A stretch of DNA of 64,000 nt, taken from the NCBI GenBank assembly GCA_027533385.1, contig JAPZUE010000029.1, forward strand, positions 1 to 64,000, written 5' to 3'. Made by a program: the position numbers and the translations under genes. The stretch's first letter is position 1, and each line of letters begins with the position of its first letter. Shown here one piece after another: positions 51,310 to 59,652 of the stretch. The notes beneath the pieces are model-generated. The model did not search any database. It had not been told where the DNA came from and was given only the letters and a program-made list of their open reading frames with translations. The DNA comes from Rhizobium sp. GTDB lineage: Bacteria > Pseudomonadota > Alphaproteobacteria > Rhizobiales > Rhizobiaceae.

Positions 51310-52703
51310 CAGCCGTGACCTTCCTTGGTAAAGCTGCCCGAGACGGCCTTGCGCTCCCTAAGGAAGGCCGTCGGCTCTCTGCTGCCGACGAAACCGCGCG
51401 GCTTGAACAGCATGACCACGACCATGGCGAGGCCGAAGAGGATCATGCGGTAGAGTTCCGGCGTGAAGTCGGGACCGAAGATATGCTTCAGGAATTCCAT
51501 CTCACGCAGCGCTTCCGTGCCACCGATCATGACGATGGCAGCAACCGCGATCCCTGTCAGCGATCCCATGCCGCCAAGAACGACGATGGCAAGGATGACG
51601 GCAGACTCGAGGAAGACGAAGCTTTCCGGCGAAACGAAGCCCTGGCGGGCGGCGAAGAAGGAGCCGGCAAAGCCGCCGAACATCGCACCGATCGCAAAAG
51701 CGGTGAGCTTGGTCGTCACGGTGTTGATGCCGAGCGAGCGGCAGGCGATTTCGTCTTCACGCAGCGCTTCCCACGCACGGCCGATCGGCATGCGGCGGAG
51801 CTTGATCGTGACATAGGCCGTCAGGCAGCACAGAGCCAGGATCACGTAGAAGAGGTAGATCTTGTAGTAGGCCGACGACATCGGCAGGTCGAACATCTTG
51901 GCGAAGCCATCCGGCGACGCGTTGAATTCGATGCCGAAGAAGGTCGCCTTCGGAATGCTGGAGATACCGAAGGTACCCTTGGTGACATCCTGCCAGTTGA
52001 TCAGCACCAGTCGGATGATTTCACCGAAGGCGAGCGTCACGATGGCAAGATAATCGCCTCTGAGACGCAGAACCGGGAAGCCCAGGATGATGCCCCAGAA
52101 GGCAGCCAGGATGCCGGCGAGCGGCAGCAGGATCCAGAAGGACAGACCGAAGTTCTGGGCGAGCAGCGCGTAGGAATAGGCGCCGACCGCATAGAATGCG
52201 ACGTAGCCCAGGTCGAGCAGACCGGCGAGACCGACGACGATGTTCAGACCCCAGGCCAGCATCACGTAGATGAGGATCTGGATGCCGAAGTTGTCGACGT
52301 ATTTCAGCGAGCCCTGGACGCCGGTGAGCGCCACGATGACCGGCGGATAGAGGATCAGCGCAATCAGCGCGATCTTCAGGAAATGCGTCTTGATGAAGGG
52401 CTGCTTGGCGTCGATGTCTTGCACCGACGCGGCAGCGGCCTTCCTCTCCTTGCGGGCGGCGAACCAGGGCGCCAGGAAGGCGACCATGGCGAAGCGACCG
52501 ACGGCCGCAATGATCACGAAGATCGCGAGCAGGCCCCAGCGCGGATACCAGATCAGCTCGTTGGCCATGTTCTGATCGGTCTTGATGCCGATGTAGAGGC
52601 TGAACAGGCCGAGCGAGAGAAGGCCGGCGAACAGGCCTTCCTTGATGGCGCGCGCCATTATGCCGGACGAAGCGGCACCGTTTACGTTTGCAGGAGTAGT
52701 CAT
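51309..52703 (-). CDS. livM: Branched-chain amino acid ABC transporter permease LivM
   Basis: 464 residues, with an N-terminal extension of two to three helices (GLFAGLLSLGLFSLYIGIK, WGLLAIFVIIAAVGRFAMVAFL) ahead of the LivM core, as in rhizobial BraE/LivM proteins. Core features include IYVMLAWGLNIVVGLAGLLDLGYVAFYAVGAYSYALL and the REDEIACRSLGINTVTTKLTAFAIGAMFGGFAGSFFAARQGF loop that meets the ATPases. It ends in a short cytoplasmic tail. Confidence 0.94.
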   Translation of the reverse strand: MTTPANVNGAASSGIMARAIKEGLFAGLLSLGLFSLYIGIKTDQNMANELIWYPRWGLLAIFVIIAAVGRFAMVAFLAPWFAARKERKAAAASVQDIDAKQPFIKTHFLKIALIALILYPPVIVALTGVQGSLKYVDNFGIQILIYVMLAWGLNIVVGLAGLLDLGYVAFYAVGAYSYALLAQNFGLSFWILLPLAGILAAFWGIILGFPVLRLRGDYLAIVTLAFGEIIRLVLINWQDVTKGTFGISSIPKATFFGIEFNASPDGFAKMFDLPMSSAYYKIYLFYVILALCCLTAYVTIKLRRMPIGRAWEALREDEIACRSLGINTVTTKLTAFAIGAMFGGFAGSFFAARQGFVSPESFVFLESAVILAIVVLGGMGSLTGIAVAAIVMIGGTEALREMEFLKHIFGPDFTPELYRMILFGLAMVVVMLFKPRGFVGSREPTAFLRERKAVSGSFTKEGHG

Positions 52704-52707
52704 GGGA

Positions 52708-53610
52708 TCAAACCTTCTCGACTTCCGGACGTCCGAGGATGCCGGTGGGCTTGAAGATCAGCACGAAGGCCAGGATGGCGAAGGTCGCGACATCCTTGTA
52801 GGCGATGCTGAAATAGGCCGACCAGAGCGACTCGATAAGGCCAATCAGCAACCCGCCGAGCACGGCGCCCGGAAGCGAGCCGATACCGCCGAGAACAGCT
52901 GCCGTGAAGGCCTTCACGCCTGGAATGAAGCCGTCATGGAACGATGCGACACCATAATACATCAGGTACATCGTGCCGGCGACGGCCGCGAGCGCTGCAC
53001 CCATGACGAAGGTGATGGAGATCGTACGGTCAACATCGACGCCGAGAAGAGCCGCCATCTTGCGGTCCTGTTCGGTCGCACGCTGCGCACGGCCGAGCGG
53101 GGTCTTGTTGACGATATACCAGAAGGCGGCAAGCAGAACGGCCGTCACGACGACGATGATCACCTGCTTGACCGCGATGGTGACATTGCCGAAATGCAGC
53201 ACTTCGCTGACCAGCGGCGGGATCGGCTTGTTGCGCGGACCCTGCGAGATCTGGATGAAGTTCGACAGAACGATCGACATGCCGATCGCCGTGATCAGCG
53301 GCGCAAGGCGGAACGATCCGCGCAGCGGCCGATAGGCGACCCGCTCGATCGTCCAGTTCCACAGACCGGTCATCAACATTGCAACGATCAGCATGATCAG
53401 CAGCGCAAGCGCCACCGGAATGCCGGCGAAGAAGGATGTGAGAATGAGGAAGACGATCAGAGCGGCAAAGCCGCCGAGCATGAAGATGTCACCATGGGCA
53501 AAGTTGATCATGCCGATGATGCCGTAAACCATCGTATAGCCGATAGCCACGAGGCCATAGATGGATCCAAGAGTCAGCCCGTTGATGAGCTGCTGGATAA
53601 AATAGTCCAT
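52708..53610 (-). CDS. livH: Branched-chain amino acid ABC transporter permease LivH
   Basis: 300 residues, about eight helices. The N-terminus YFIQQLINGLTLGSIYGLVAIGYTMVYGIIGMINFAHGDIFMLGGF is the classic LivH start, and GRAQRATEQDRKMAALLGVDVDRTISITFVMGAALAAVAG is the ATPase-contact loop. First gene of the liv operon, four bases ahead of livM; the promoter lies in the 53611-53814 gap. Confidence 0.95.
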   Translation of the reverse strand: MDYFIQQLINGLTLGSIYGLVAIGYTMVYGIIGMINFAHGDIFMLGGFAALIVFLILTSFFAGIPVALALLIMLIVAMLMTGLWNWTIERVAYRPLRGSFRLAPLITAIGMSIVLSNFIQISQGPRNKPIPPLVSEVLHFGNVTIAVKQVIIVVVTAVLLAAFWYIVNKTPLGRAQRATEQDRKMAALLGVDVDRTISITFVMGAALAAVAGTMYLMYYGVASFHDGFIPGVKAFTAAVLGGIGSLPGAVLGGLLIGLIESLWSAYFSIAYKDVATFAILAFVLIFKPTGILGRPEVEKV

Positions 53611-53814
53611 ACATTATCCCCCGGACGCACCTGATTACTGCGTCTCATTTTGTTGTCCCTGGCGGGCATAGGCGTCGGAGGATTCCATATCGCTTTGTCC
53701 GAAAATGTGAAGCCTAAAAGGCAGGCAGGGGATAAAATGTTACTGTTAAGCGGCACTTTGACCCTTGAAATGACAGGTCACACAAAAAAACAGCAGAAAA
53801 AGCTTACGAAATCA

Positions 53815-53836
53815 GCAGGTCGCCGAAGCGACCTGC
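53815..53836 (-). terminator. Terminator-like hairpin after the 808-residue oxidoreductase gene
   Basis: Perfect 9-bp stem GCAGGTCGC/GCGACCTGC with a four-base CGAA/TTCG loop. On the minus strand it is followed by short T-runs (TGATTTCG, then TTTTTC). The rest of the 53611-53883 gap shows no gene and should hold the liv promoter. Confidence 0.72.
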
Positions 53837-53883
53837 CGTCCATCGGACAAAACTAAAGCAAGCCCATATTTGTGGAAAACGGT

Positions 53884-56310
53884 TCAGTTTCTCATTCGCG
53901 ACCCGTTCGCGTCAAATAGCGACTGAGGCTGCAAACGGGCGGGCAGGATTTCCCCAAGAATTTCCACACTCCAGCCGTCGATTTCGTCGGCAATCTCCTT
54001 CGGCACGTAACCGATGGCGACAGAAACGCCGCTCGGATGCGCGTAGCCGCCGGAGGTCACCCAGCCGCACACCTCGCCCTTGTAGGAGATCGGCTCGTCG
54101 CCGATGACATCCGCATCCTTGGCCTCGACGATGAATGTGCGGAGCCTGAGCTTGCCGCCGGAGAGCTTCTCCTCGATCGCCGCCTTCTTGCCAATGAAGT
54201 CGGCTTCCTTCTTCAGGACGACGAAACGCGACAGCCCGGCTTCCAGCGGCCCGTAAAGCGGACGGAACTCGCGCGACCAGCTGCCGAAGCTCTTTTCGAG
54301 CCGCAGCGCATTGAGTGCGCGCAACCCGAAGAGCGAGATATTGAACTCCGCCCCCGCCTCCATCAGCGCCTCAAAGACGTAACGCTGATATTCCGGCCGC
54401 ATCCAGATCTCGTAGCCCAGGTCGCCGGTATAGCTGACGCGCCCCAGGATGACCGGCGCCATGCCGAGATCCATTTCACGGATCGCCATGAAGGGCAGCG
54501 CGGCATCGGAGACATCCAGATGGGTGAGCTTGGCCAGCACATCGCGCGACTTCGGTCCGGCAATCGACAGACCGACAAGGCTGAGGTTCAGCGCCTCGAC
54601 ATCAACAGAGCCATCGTCCGGCAGATGGCTTTCGAACCAGCGCATGTGATAGTCCTCGGCGATACCCGAGCCGATGACGAGAAAGTCCTCGTCGTCGAGA
54701 TTGGCGACGGTGAAGTCACCGATCAGCTTGCCCGCCTCGTTCAGCATCGGGGCGAGCGCCATGCGGCCCACTTCCGGCAGCTTGCAGGCGAGCATATGGT
54801 CGAGCCAGTCGCGCGACCCCTCCCCGCTCACCATGTATTTGGCAAAGCCCGAGGTCTCCATCAGGCCAACGCTGTCGCGCACGGCCTTGGCTTCCCGCCC
54901 AACCGCCTCGAAATCGGTCGAGCGGCGCCAGGAGAAGGCATCCTCTACACCTTCGGGCGCAAACCAGAGCGGCGTTTCCAAACCATAGGAGGCACCGAAG
55001 ACCGCACCGGCCGCCTTGAGCTTGTCATAGACAGGCGTCGTCAGCAGCGGACGGGCGCCCGGCAGTTCCTCGTTCGGATAGCGGATCGAGAAGCGGCGGG
55101 AATAGTTCTCGCGCACCTTGGCATTGGTATAGGCAAGCGTCGCATAATCGCCGTAGCGGCAGACATCCATGGCGAAGACATCAAAGCCCGGATCGCCTTC
55201 GATGATCCAGTTGGCGAGCGCAAGACCCACGCCGCCACCCTGGGAGAAGCCCGCCATAACAGCGCAGGCCGACCAGTAATTCGTCATGCCGCGCACGGGA
55301 CCCACAAGCGGATTACCATCAGGCGAGAAGGTGAAGGGGCCGTTGATGATCTTTTTGATACCGGCATTGTTGAAGGCCGGGAAATGCCGGAAGCCGATTT
55401 CGAGTTCTGATGTGATGCGCTCCAGGTCTTCCGCCAGAAGTTCATGGCCGAAGGTCCAGGGCGTCTCGATCGGCGACCACGGACGGCAGTCCTTTTCATA
55501 GGTGCCCATCAGCATGCCGTTGCGTTCCTGGCGGATATAGATCTCGCCGTCGAAATCGACGCAGTGCATCAGCTCCTTGCCGGTGGTCTTGTTGAACTCG
55601 ATGACCTCGGGCATGTCCTCGGTGATCAGATACATGTGCTCCATGGCGAGCACCGGCAGCTCCAGCCCGACCATGCGACCGACTTCGCGCGCCCAGAGAC
55701 CGGCGGCATTGACGACATGTTCGCAGCGGATCTCACCCTTGTTGGTGATCACCCGCCAGGTGCCGTCTTCCAGCTGCACCAGATCCTCGACCTTGGTGTG
55801 CAGATAGATGTCCGCCCCGTTCTTCTTCGCCGACTTCGCATAGGCATGGGTGGTGCCATAGGGGTCGAGATGGCCCTCATGCGGATCGAAGACCGCACCG
55901 ACAAATTGCTTCGGGTCGAGCAGCGGCATCATCTCATAGGCTTCCTCAGCCGAAATCAGCGTCGCCTCGCCGCCCGCATATTTGCCCTTGGCAAGCAACG
56001 ACTTCATCCAGTCGAAGCGCTCCTTGGTGGCCGCCAGCATCAGGCCCGATGTCATGTGCAACCCGATATCCTGACCGGAATATTCCTCGATCTCCTTATA
56101 GAGCTCGACCGTATATTTCTGCAGCTTGGCAACGTTGGGGTCGCCGTTGATCGTGTGCATGCCGCCGGCCGCATGCCAGGTGGAGCCGGAGGTCAGCTCC
56201 GAGCGCTCCAGCAGGACGACATCGGTCCAGCCGAACTTGGTCAGGTGATAAAGCACCGAACACCCGACGACACCCCCGCCGATGACGACGACACGCGCAT
56301 GGCTCTTCAT
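53884..56310 (-). CDS. Dimethylglycine/sarcosine dehydrogenase-like FAD enzyme with GcvT domain
   Basis: 808 residues from ATG 56310 (AGGGGAG site); an upstream frame to 56349 is less likely. The N-terminal DAO domain has the FAD-binding VVVIGGGVVGCSVLYHL and SGSTWHAAGG, where His46 matches the His that covalently holds FAD in dimethylglycine dehydrogenase. A FAO-M segment lies near 370-430, and a GcvT-type folate domain follows (RDSVGLMETSGFAKYMVSGEGSRDWLD, GRVSYTGDLGYEIW, LRALNALRLEKSFGSW). It likely oxidatively demethylates a methylated glycine or related amine and passes the one-carbon unit to tetrahydrofolate. The exact substrate cannot be read from sequence. Confidence 0.88.
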   Translation of the reverse strand: MKSHARVVVIGGGVVGCSVLYHLTKFGWTDVVLLERSELTSGSTWHAAGGMHTINGDPNVAKLQKYTVELYKEIEEYSGQDIGLHMTSGLMLAATKERFDWMKSLLAKGKYAGGEATLISAEEAYEMMPLLDPKQFVGAVFDPHEGHLDPYGTTHAYAKSAKKNGADIYLHTKVEDLVQLEDGTWRVITNKGEIRCEHVVNAAGLWAREVGRMVGLELPVLAMEHMYLITEDMPEVIEFNKTTGKELMHCVDFDGEIYIRQERNGMLMGTYEKDCRPWSPIETPWTFGHELLAEDLERITSELEIGFRHFPAFNNAGIKKIINGPFTFSPDGNPLVGPVRGMTNYWSACAVMAGFSQGGGVGLALANWIIEGDPGFDVFAMDVCRYGDYATLAYTNAKVRENYSRRFSIRYPNEELPGARPLLTTPVYDKLKAAGAVFGASYGLETPLWFAPEGVEDAFSWRRSTDFEAVGREAKAVRDSVGLMETSGFAKYMVSGEGSRDWLDHMLACKLPEVGRMALAPMLNEAGKLIGDFTVANLDDEDFLVIGSGIAEDYHMRWFESHLPDDGSVDVEALNLSLVGLSIAGPKSRDVLAKLTHLDVSDAALPFMAIREMDLGMAPVILGRVSYTGDLGYEIWMRPEYQRYVFEALMEAGAEFNISLFGLRALNALRLEKSFGSWSREFRPLYGPLEAGLSRFVVLKKEADFIGKKAAIEEKLSGGKLRLRTFIVEAKDADVIGDEPISYKGEVCGWVTSGGYAHPSGVSVAIGYVPKEIADEIDGWSVEILGEILPARLQPQSLFDANGSRMRN

Positions 56311-56487
56311 GGAAAACGCTCCCCTTGGCGGCAATGATTGATGCAACAAAGCTAGATTGCGCGCATGAAAGCCAGAAGACCATGCTGCGACGAAAGATGT
56401 CGCATGGGTGATAGCGGGTGTTCTCTCGGCGGCGTGCTGTCAGGCCAATCGGTACGCCTGACAACTCCGTCGGGAAGCTTGCGAGGC

Positions 56488-56505
56488 GTTGTCAAATATG
56501 ACAAC
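56488..56505. promoter_or_regulatory. Probable HigA operator upstream of higB
   Basis: GTTGTCAAATATGACAAC, a perfect 7-4-7 palindrome only seven bases before the higB ATG, with an extra half-site TGACAAC at 56459-56465. This is the expected place for antitoxin autorepression; binding by HigA is inferred. Confidence 0.7.
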
Positions 56506-56512
56506 ATAAGCC

Positions 56513-56848
56513 ATGAAAGAGATCTTGTGGTTGAAGCCTGCCCGCAAAGACTTTGAGGCGTTTCCGGCAGGTGCGCGCGAGATCATCGCGACGGCGCTTG
56601 TGATCGCAGCGGAGGGCCGAAAGGCCGACATCGCAAAACCCATGAAGGGCATGGGGTCAGGCGTCATGGAAATTGCGCTGCCTTACCGCTCGGATGCCTA
56701 TCGCGTCGTTTATGCGGTCCAGATTGGCGATGCGATCTGGGTGATCCATGCCTTTCAAAAGAAGTCCACCAAGGGAATAGCCACACCTCAGAAGGAGGTG
56801 GAGCTGATCAAAACCCGGTTGAAACGCTTGAAGGAAATGATGTCATGA
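56513..56848 (+). CDS. higB: HigB-type (RelE/Gp49-like) toxin
   Basis: 111 residues of the phage Gp49/HigB type: MKEILWLKPARKDFEAFPAGAREI, then KADIAKPMKGMGSGVMEIALPYRSDAYRVVYAVQIGDAIWVIHAFQKKSTKGIATPQKEVELIKTRL broken by loops. The YRVVYAV strand and the HAFQKKS segment with basic residues form the RNase-like active face in this family. It cleaves mRNA on the ribosome when free. The antitoxin gene follows with a four-base overlap (ATGA). The ribosome site is weak, which may keep its level low. Confidence 0.87.
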   Translation: MKEILWLKPARKDFEAFPAGAREIIATALVIAAEGRKADIAKPMKGMGSGVMEIALPYRSDAYRVVYAVQIGDAIWVIHAFQKKSTKGIATPQKEVELIKTRLKRLKEMMS

Positions 56849-57171
56849 GTGAAGACGATTTCGAAATCGTGCGCGGCAGCGGCAACATCTTTGCAGACTT
56901 CGGCGATCTGGAAGCCGAAACCAAACTCCTGAAAGCAAGGCTTGCAGCCGAAATCATCGGCGTGCTTGACGAGCGCAAGATCAGCGTCCGGGAAGCCGAG
57001 CGAATGACGGGGGTCGCTGCAGCCGACATATCCCGCGTGCGCAATGCCGATCTCGCCAAGTTTACCCTGGACCGACTGCTGCGCATCCACCACCGGCTCG
57101 CCCCTGGCATAAAGGTGGGGCTGACGTTTTCAGTCCGAGACGCCTCGGACCACCCGGCTTTGGCCTCCTGA
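56845..57171 (+). CDS. higA: HigA-type XRE antitoxin
   Basis: 108 residues. The helix-turn-helix sits at about 35-85 (LKARLAAEIIGVLDERKISVREAERMTGVAAADISRVRNADLAKFTLDRLLRIHHRL region), the short single-XRE layout of HigA-like antitoxins that follow Gp49-type toxins. The acidic N-terminus (MSEDDFEIVRGSGNIFADFGD) likely neutralises the toxin. It should bind the palindrome upstream of higB. Confidence 0.87.
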   Translation: MSEDDFEIVRGSGNIFADFGDLEAETKLLKARLAAEIIGVLDERKISVREAERMTGVAAADISRVRNADLAKFTLDRLLRIHHRLAPGIKVGLTFSVRDASDHPALAS

Positions 57172-57287
57172 ACGGGGCAGGCGAGAAAGCAAGCTTCCGT
57201 TTGGCGTCTACGTGATTGCGAGATGCAGACATCCAGCCAAAACAAGCGCCGATGGCAGGCCCAACCTTGCAAGCAACAGTGTTCGTA

Positions 57288-57300
57288 GCTACATTGTAGC
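57288..57300. promoter_or_regulatory. Probable DinJ operator
   Basis: GCTACATTGTAGC, a perfect 13-base palindrome, four bases before the AAGGAG ribosome site of dinJ. Ribbon-helix-helix antitoxins of this type bind such dyads; binding is inferred. Confidence 0.6.
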
Positions 57301-57316
57301 CCACAAGGAGAATGAC

Positions 57317-57574
57317 ATGGCCACCGACACTGTCGTGCGCGCACGAATAGATTCAGAGACCAAGAAAAAGGCGTCAGACGCCTTGGCGTCCATGGGCCTG
57401 TCCGTATCCGATGCCATCAGGTTGATGCTGACCCGGGTTGCAGCAGACGAGACGTTACCTTTCGACGTGAAAGTGCCCAACGCCCGCAGCCGCAAGGCAA
57501 TTGCAGAACTGGAGCAAGGCAGGGGCAGGCGCCTTGCCAGTGCAGACGAACTCTTCGATGATCTAGGCATGTGA
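57317..57574 (+). CDS. dinJ: DinJ/RelB-type antitoxin
   Basis: 85 residues from ATG 57317 (AAGGAG site). N-terminal ribbon-helix-helix: TDTVVRARIDSETKKKASDALASMGLSVSDAIRLMLTRVAADETLPFDV, which is the DinJ signature. The C-terminal LASADELFDDLGM is the tail that wraps the toxin. The frame is intact. The partner toxin gene right after it is broken by two stop codons, so this antitoxin now has no obvious functional local partner. Confidence 0.88.
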   Translation: MATDTVVRARIDSETKKKASDALASMGLSVSDAIRLMLTRVAADETLPFDVKVPNARSRKAIAELEQGRGRRLASADELFDDLGM

Positions 57575-57575
57575 C

Positions 57576-57848
57576 ATGCTGACGCCCGTTCGCTCCGCGC
57601 AATTCCGGCGTGATGTGAAACGGGTTGAAAAGCGCGGCAAGGATCTGGGCAAGCTCAGGTAATTCCTGATCCTGCTGCTGGAGCAATCTGACCTACCCGC
57701 AAAATACAGAGATCACCCGCTCAAGGGCGACTGGCATGGCTTTCGAGATGCCCATATCGAGCCCGACTGGCTGCTGATCTAACGCATCCAAGGCGACGAA
57801 CTGCAACTCGCAAGGACGGGCTCTCACGCCGATCTCTTCCAGAAATGA
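57576..57848 (+). pseudogene. yafQ: YafQ-type toxin, inactivated by two nonsense codons
   Basis: Reading from the ATG at 57576 gives a 90-codon YafQ-like frame interrupted at codon 29 (TAA 57660-57662) and codon 69 (TAA 57780-57782) before its true stop at 57846-57848. No frameshift is needed. Segments match YafQ closely: SAQFRRDVKRVEKRGKDLGKL, then LPAKYRDHPLKGDWHGFRDAHIEPDWLLI, then RIQGDELQLARTGSHADLF, keeping the catalytic His, Asp and Phe positions (His47, His60, Asp64, His84, Phe88). The second stop sits where YafQ has Tyr in WLLIYRI. Loss of toxin with retention of antitoxin is the likely end state; stop-codon suppression is a remote alternative. Confidence 0.88.
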
Positions 57849-57891
57849 TGCCGGTCTAGGCGAGAACCGACCAGCCTCACCCCTCAACCAG

Positions 57892-59013
57892 TCATCTCGC
57901 CACCGCCCGCAACGTAAACTCCGTCAGCTCCGCCGGAACGCCGATCCGGAGCGCAAAGCCCGGCCACAGTCCCGTGCCGTTGTTGACGTAGAGCTGCATC
58001 TCCCCGACCCGGTAGAAGCCGGAGACATAGCCATTGTTCGCCCGGGCGACGATCCGGTCGAGGCCGCGCACCATGCCGCCATGGGTATGGCCGGAGAGCT
58101 GCAGCGCAATGCCCCTCTTGGCGGCCCGCTCTGCCATGCGCGGCTGATGGTCGAGAAGGATGACGGGGGCATCGGCAGGCGCACCATGCAGCGCCCGCCC
58201 CAGATCCGGCTCGACCGCCCCGGTAAACCGCGCCGACAGATCGGTCACACCGGCGATCACCAGCCGGCCCTCCCCGCGCTCGATGACGTGATGCGCATTG
58301 GCAAGGATGCGCATGTTGAGTTCAGGGAAATGTGACAGCCAGCGATCGACATCGAAGAAATACTCGTGATTACCCGGCACCGTGAGCACGCCATGCCGGG
58401 CCGTGAGGTCGGACAGCGGCGCAATGTCATCGCGGCGGATATCGAGACTGCCGTCGATCAGGTCGCCAGTAATGACGATCAGATCGGCGTCGAGCGCATT
58501 GGTCTTTTCGACGACCGCCCGCGCCCAGGAGACCGTGAACAGTCGGCTGATATGCATGTCAGTCAGCTGCACCATGCGGTAGCCGTCGAGATCTGGCGCA
58601 AGACCGGGGATCTGAACCTCGATGCGCTTCAGCTTCGGCACGCGGATCGCTTGGCTGATACCGAAGCTTGCGAGCAACAGCGCGGCGATGCCCATCGCAT
58701 AGCGCACCTCCGGCGGCACCACAGGAAACGACCAGGTGACGGCGAAGATCAGGATGCTGACGATATCGAGCATCACCTGCATCACAGCCAGCAGCACAAT
58801 CGCCCCGAAGAACAGGTTGAAAGCGATCACCAGCGGTCGCGGAAATTCCGGCGCGAAGACCGAGCCGGACGTAAACCGGCTGAACAGGTGATATTGCGAG
58901 GCAAACAGCAGGAAGACGGCGAGCGAAAGCTGCACCCACCACGGCCATGGCAGGGGAGCGATGAAGCGCAAGGCCACGATCAGCCATGGCAGGGAAAACA
59001 TCAGATGGAACAT
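57892..59013 (-). CDS. Membrane-anchored metallophosphoesterase (YkuE-like)
   Basis: 373 residues: about four membrane helices in the first 135 residues, then a calcineurin-like phosphoesterase domain. Metal-binding motifs are QLTDMHIS (Asp, His), VITGDLIDG (Gly-Asp), VPGNHEYF (Gly-Asn-His-Glu), and late QLSGHTHGGMV (Gly-His-Thr-His). The layout resembles YkuE/YaeI-type phospho- or UDP-lipid hydrolases at the membrane. The substrate cannot be named. Its 3' end lies 43 bases from the yafQ remnant, convergent with it. Confidence 0.9.
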   Translation of the reverse strand: MFHLMFSLPWLIVALRFIAPLPWPWWVQLSLAVFLLFASQYHLFSRFTSGSVFAPEFPRPLVIAFNLFFGAIVLLAVMQVMLDIVSILIFAVTWSFPVVPPEVRYAMGIAALLLASFGISQAIRVPKLKRIEVQIPGLAPDLDGYRMVQLTDMHISRLFTVSWARAVVEKTNALDADLIVITGDLIDGSLDIRRDDIAPLSDLTARHGVLTVPGNHEYFFDVDRWLSHFPELNMRILANAHHVIERGEGRLVIAGVTDLSARFTGAVEPDLGRALHGAPADAPVILLDHQPRMAERAAKRGIALQLSGHTHGGMVRGLDRIVARANNGYVSGFYRVGEMQLYVNNGTGLWPGFALRIGVPAELTEFTLRAVAR

Positions 59014-59090
59014 GCCGGGGCGGGATCCTTTGTGCCTTAAACGCAGAAACTGCGCAGGCCGTTCATCCGAACATAGGAACGATCAGCCCC

Positions 59091-59642
59091 TCACGCAAAC
59101 CCCGCCGTCAGCGCAAACTCGCGGCCCATCTCCCGAACCTCGTCGAACACAAATCCCGCAAAGCTGCGCATGACGATGATCTCAAACGTGTCCTGACCCG
59201 TCCGCGCAAGGTTCGCGGCCACATGGCAGATCTGGCAGTTGGTGGACCGGCCGATTTCGAAGAGATCGGCATGCAGATCGAGCGCCGCGCATTTGGCAAG
59301 GATCGCCCGCACCTTCGGCCCCTGAATGCGCAGCACCACGCGACCGTCGCTCTGGTCAACGAACGAGGCGCGGCTCGCCCCGAGTTCGGCAAGCTGCCGG
59401 GCAATGGTATCGGCGGCAACAGTCTCGCTGACGACGAGCCATTCTCCGGGTCCACAGACGCGGACATGCACATCTTCGAGATTGGTCAGCGCCTCGTCGA
59501 TGTCGGCCTTATGCCCCTGATGGGCGAGCACCGAAAACACGGAGACGGCCCTCAGGATGGCAAGATGATGCGGGTTCGGCGTCGCTTCAAAACCGGAAAT
59601 GTGGTCCTCGAGCACGTGACGGGCGGCATAGGTCACCGGCAT
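59091..59642 (-). CDS. soxG: Sarcosine oxidase gamma subunit
   Basis: 183 residues. SoxG pattern: a GcvT-like half-fold with LTNLEDVHVRVCGPGEWLVVSE, then ASRASFVDQSDGRVVLRIQGPKVRAILAKCAALDLHADLFEIG, then NCQICHVAANLARTGQDTFEIIVMRSFAGFVFDEVREM. It is a structural subunit of the heterotetrameric enzyme. It follows soxA by ten bases and is the last gene of the soxBDAG operon. Confidence 0.93.
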   Translation of the reverse strand: MPVTYAARHVLEDHISGFEATPNPHHLAILRAVSVFSVLAHQGHKADIDEALTNLEDVHVRVCGPGEWLVVSETVAADTIARQLAELGASRASFVDQSDGRVVLRIQGPKVRAILAKCAALDLHADLFEIGRSTNCQICHVAANLARTGQDTFEIIVMRSFAGFVFDEVREMGREFALTAGFA

Positions 59643-59652
59643 GGCAGGATCC

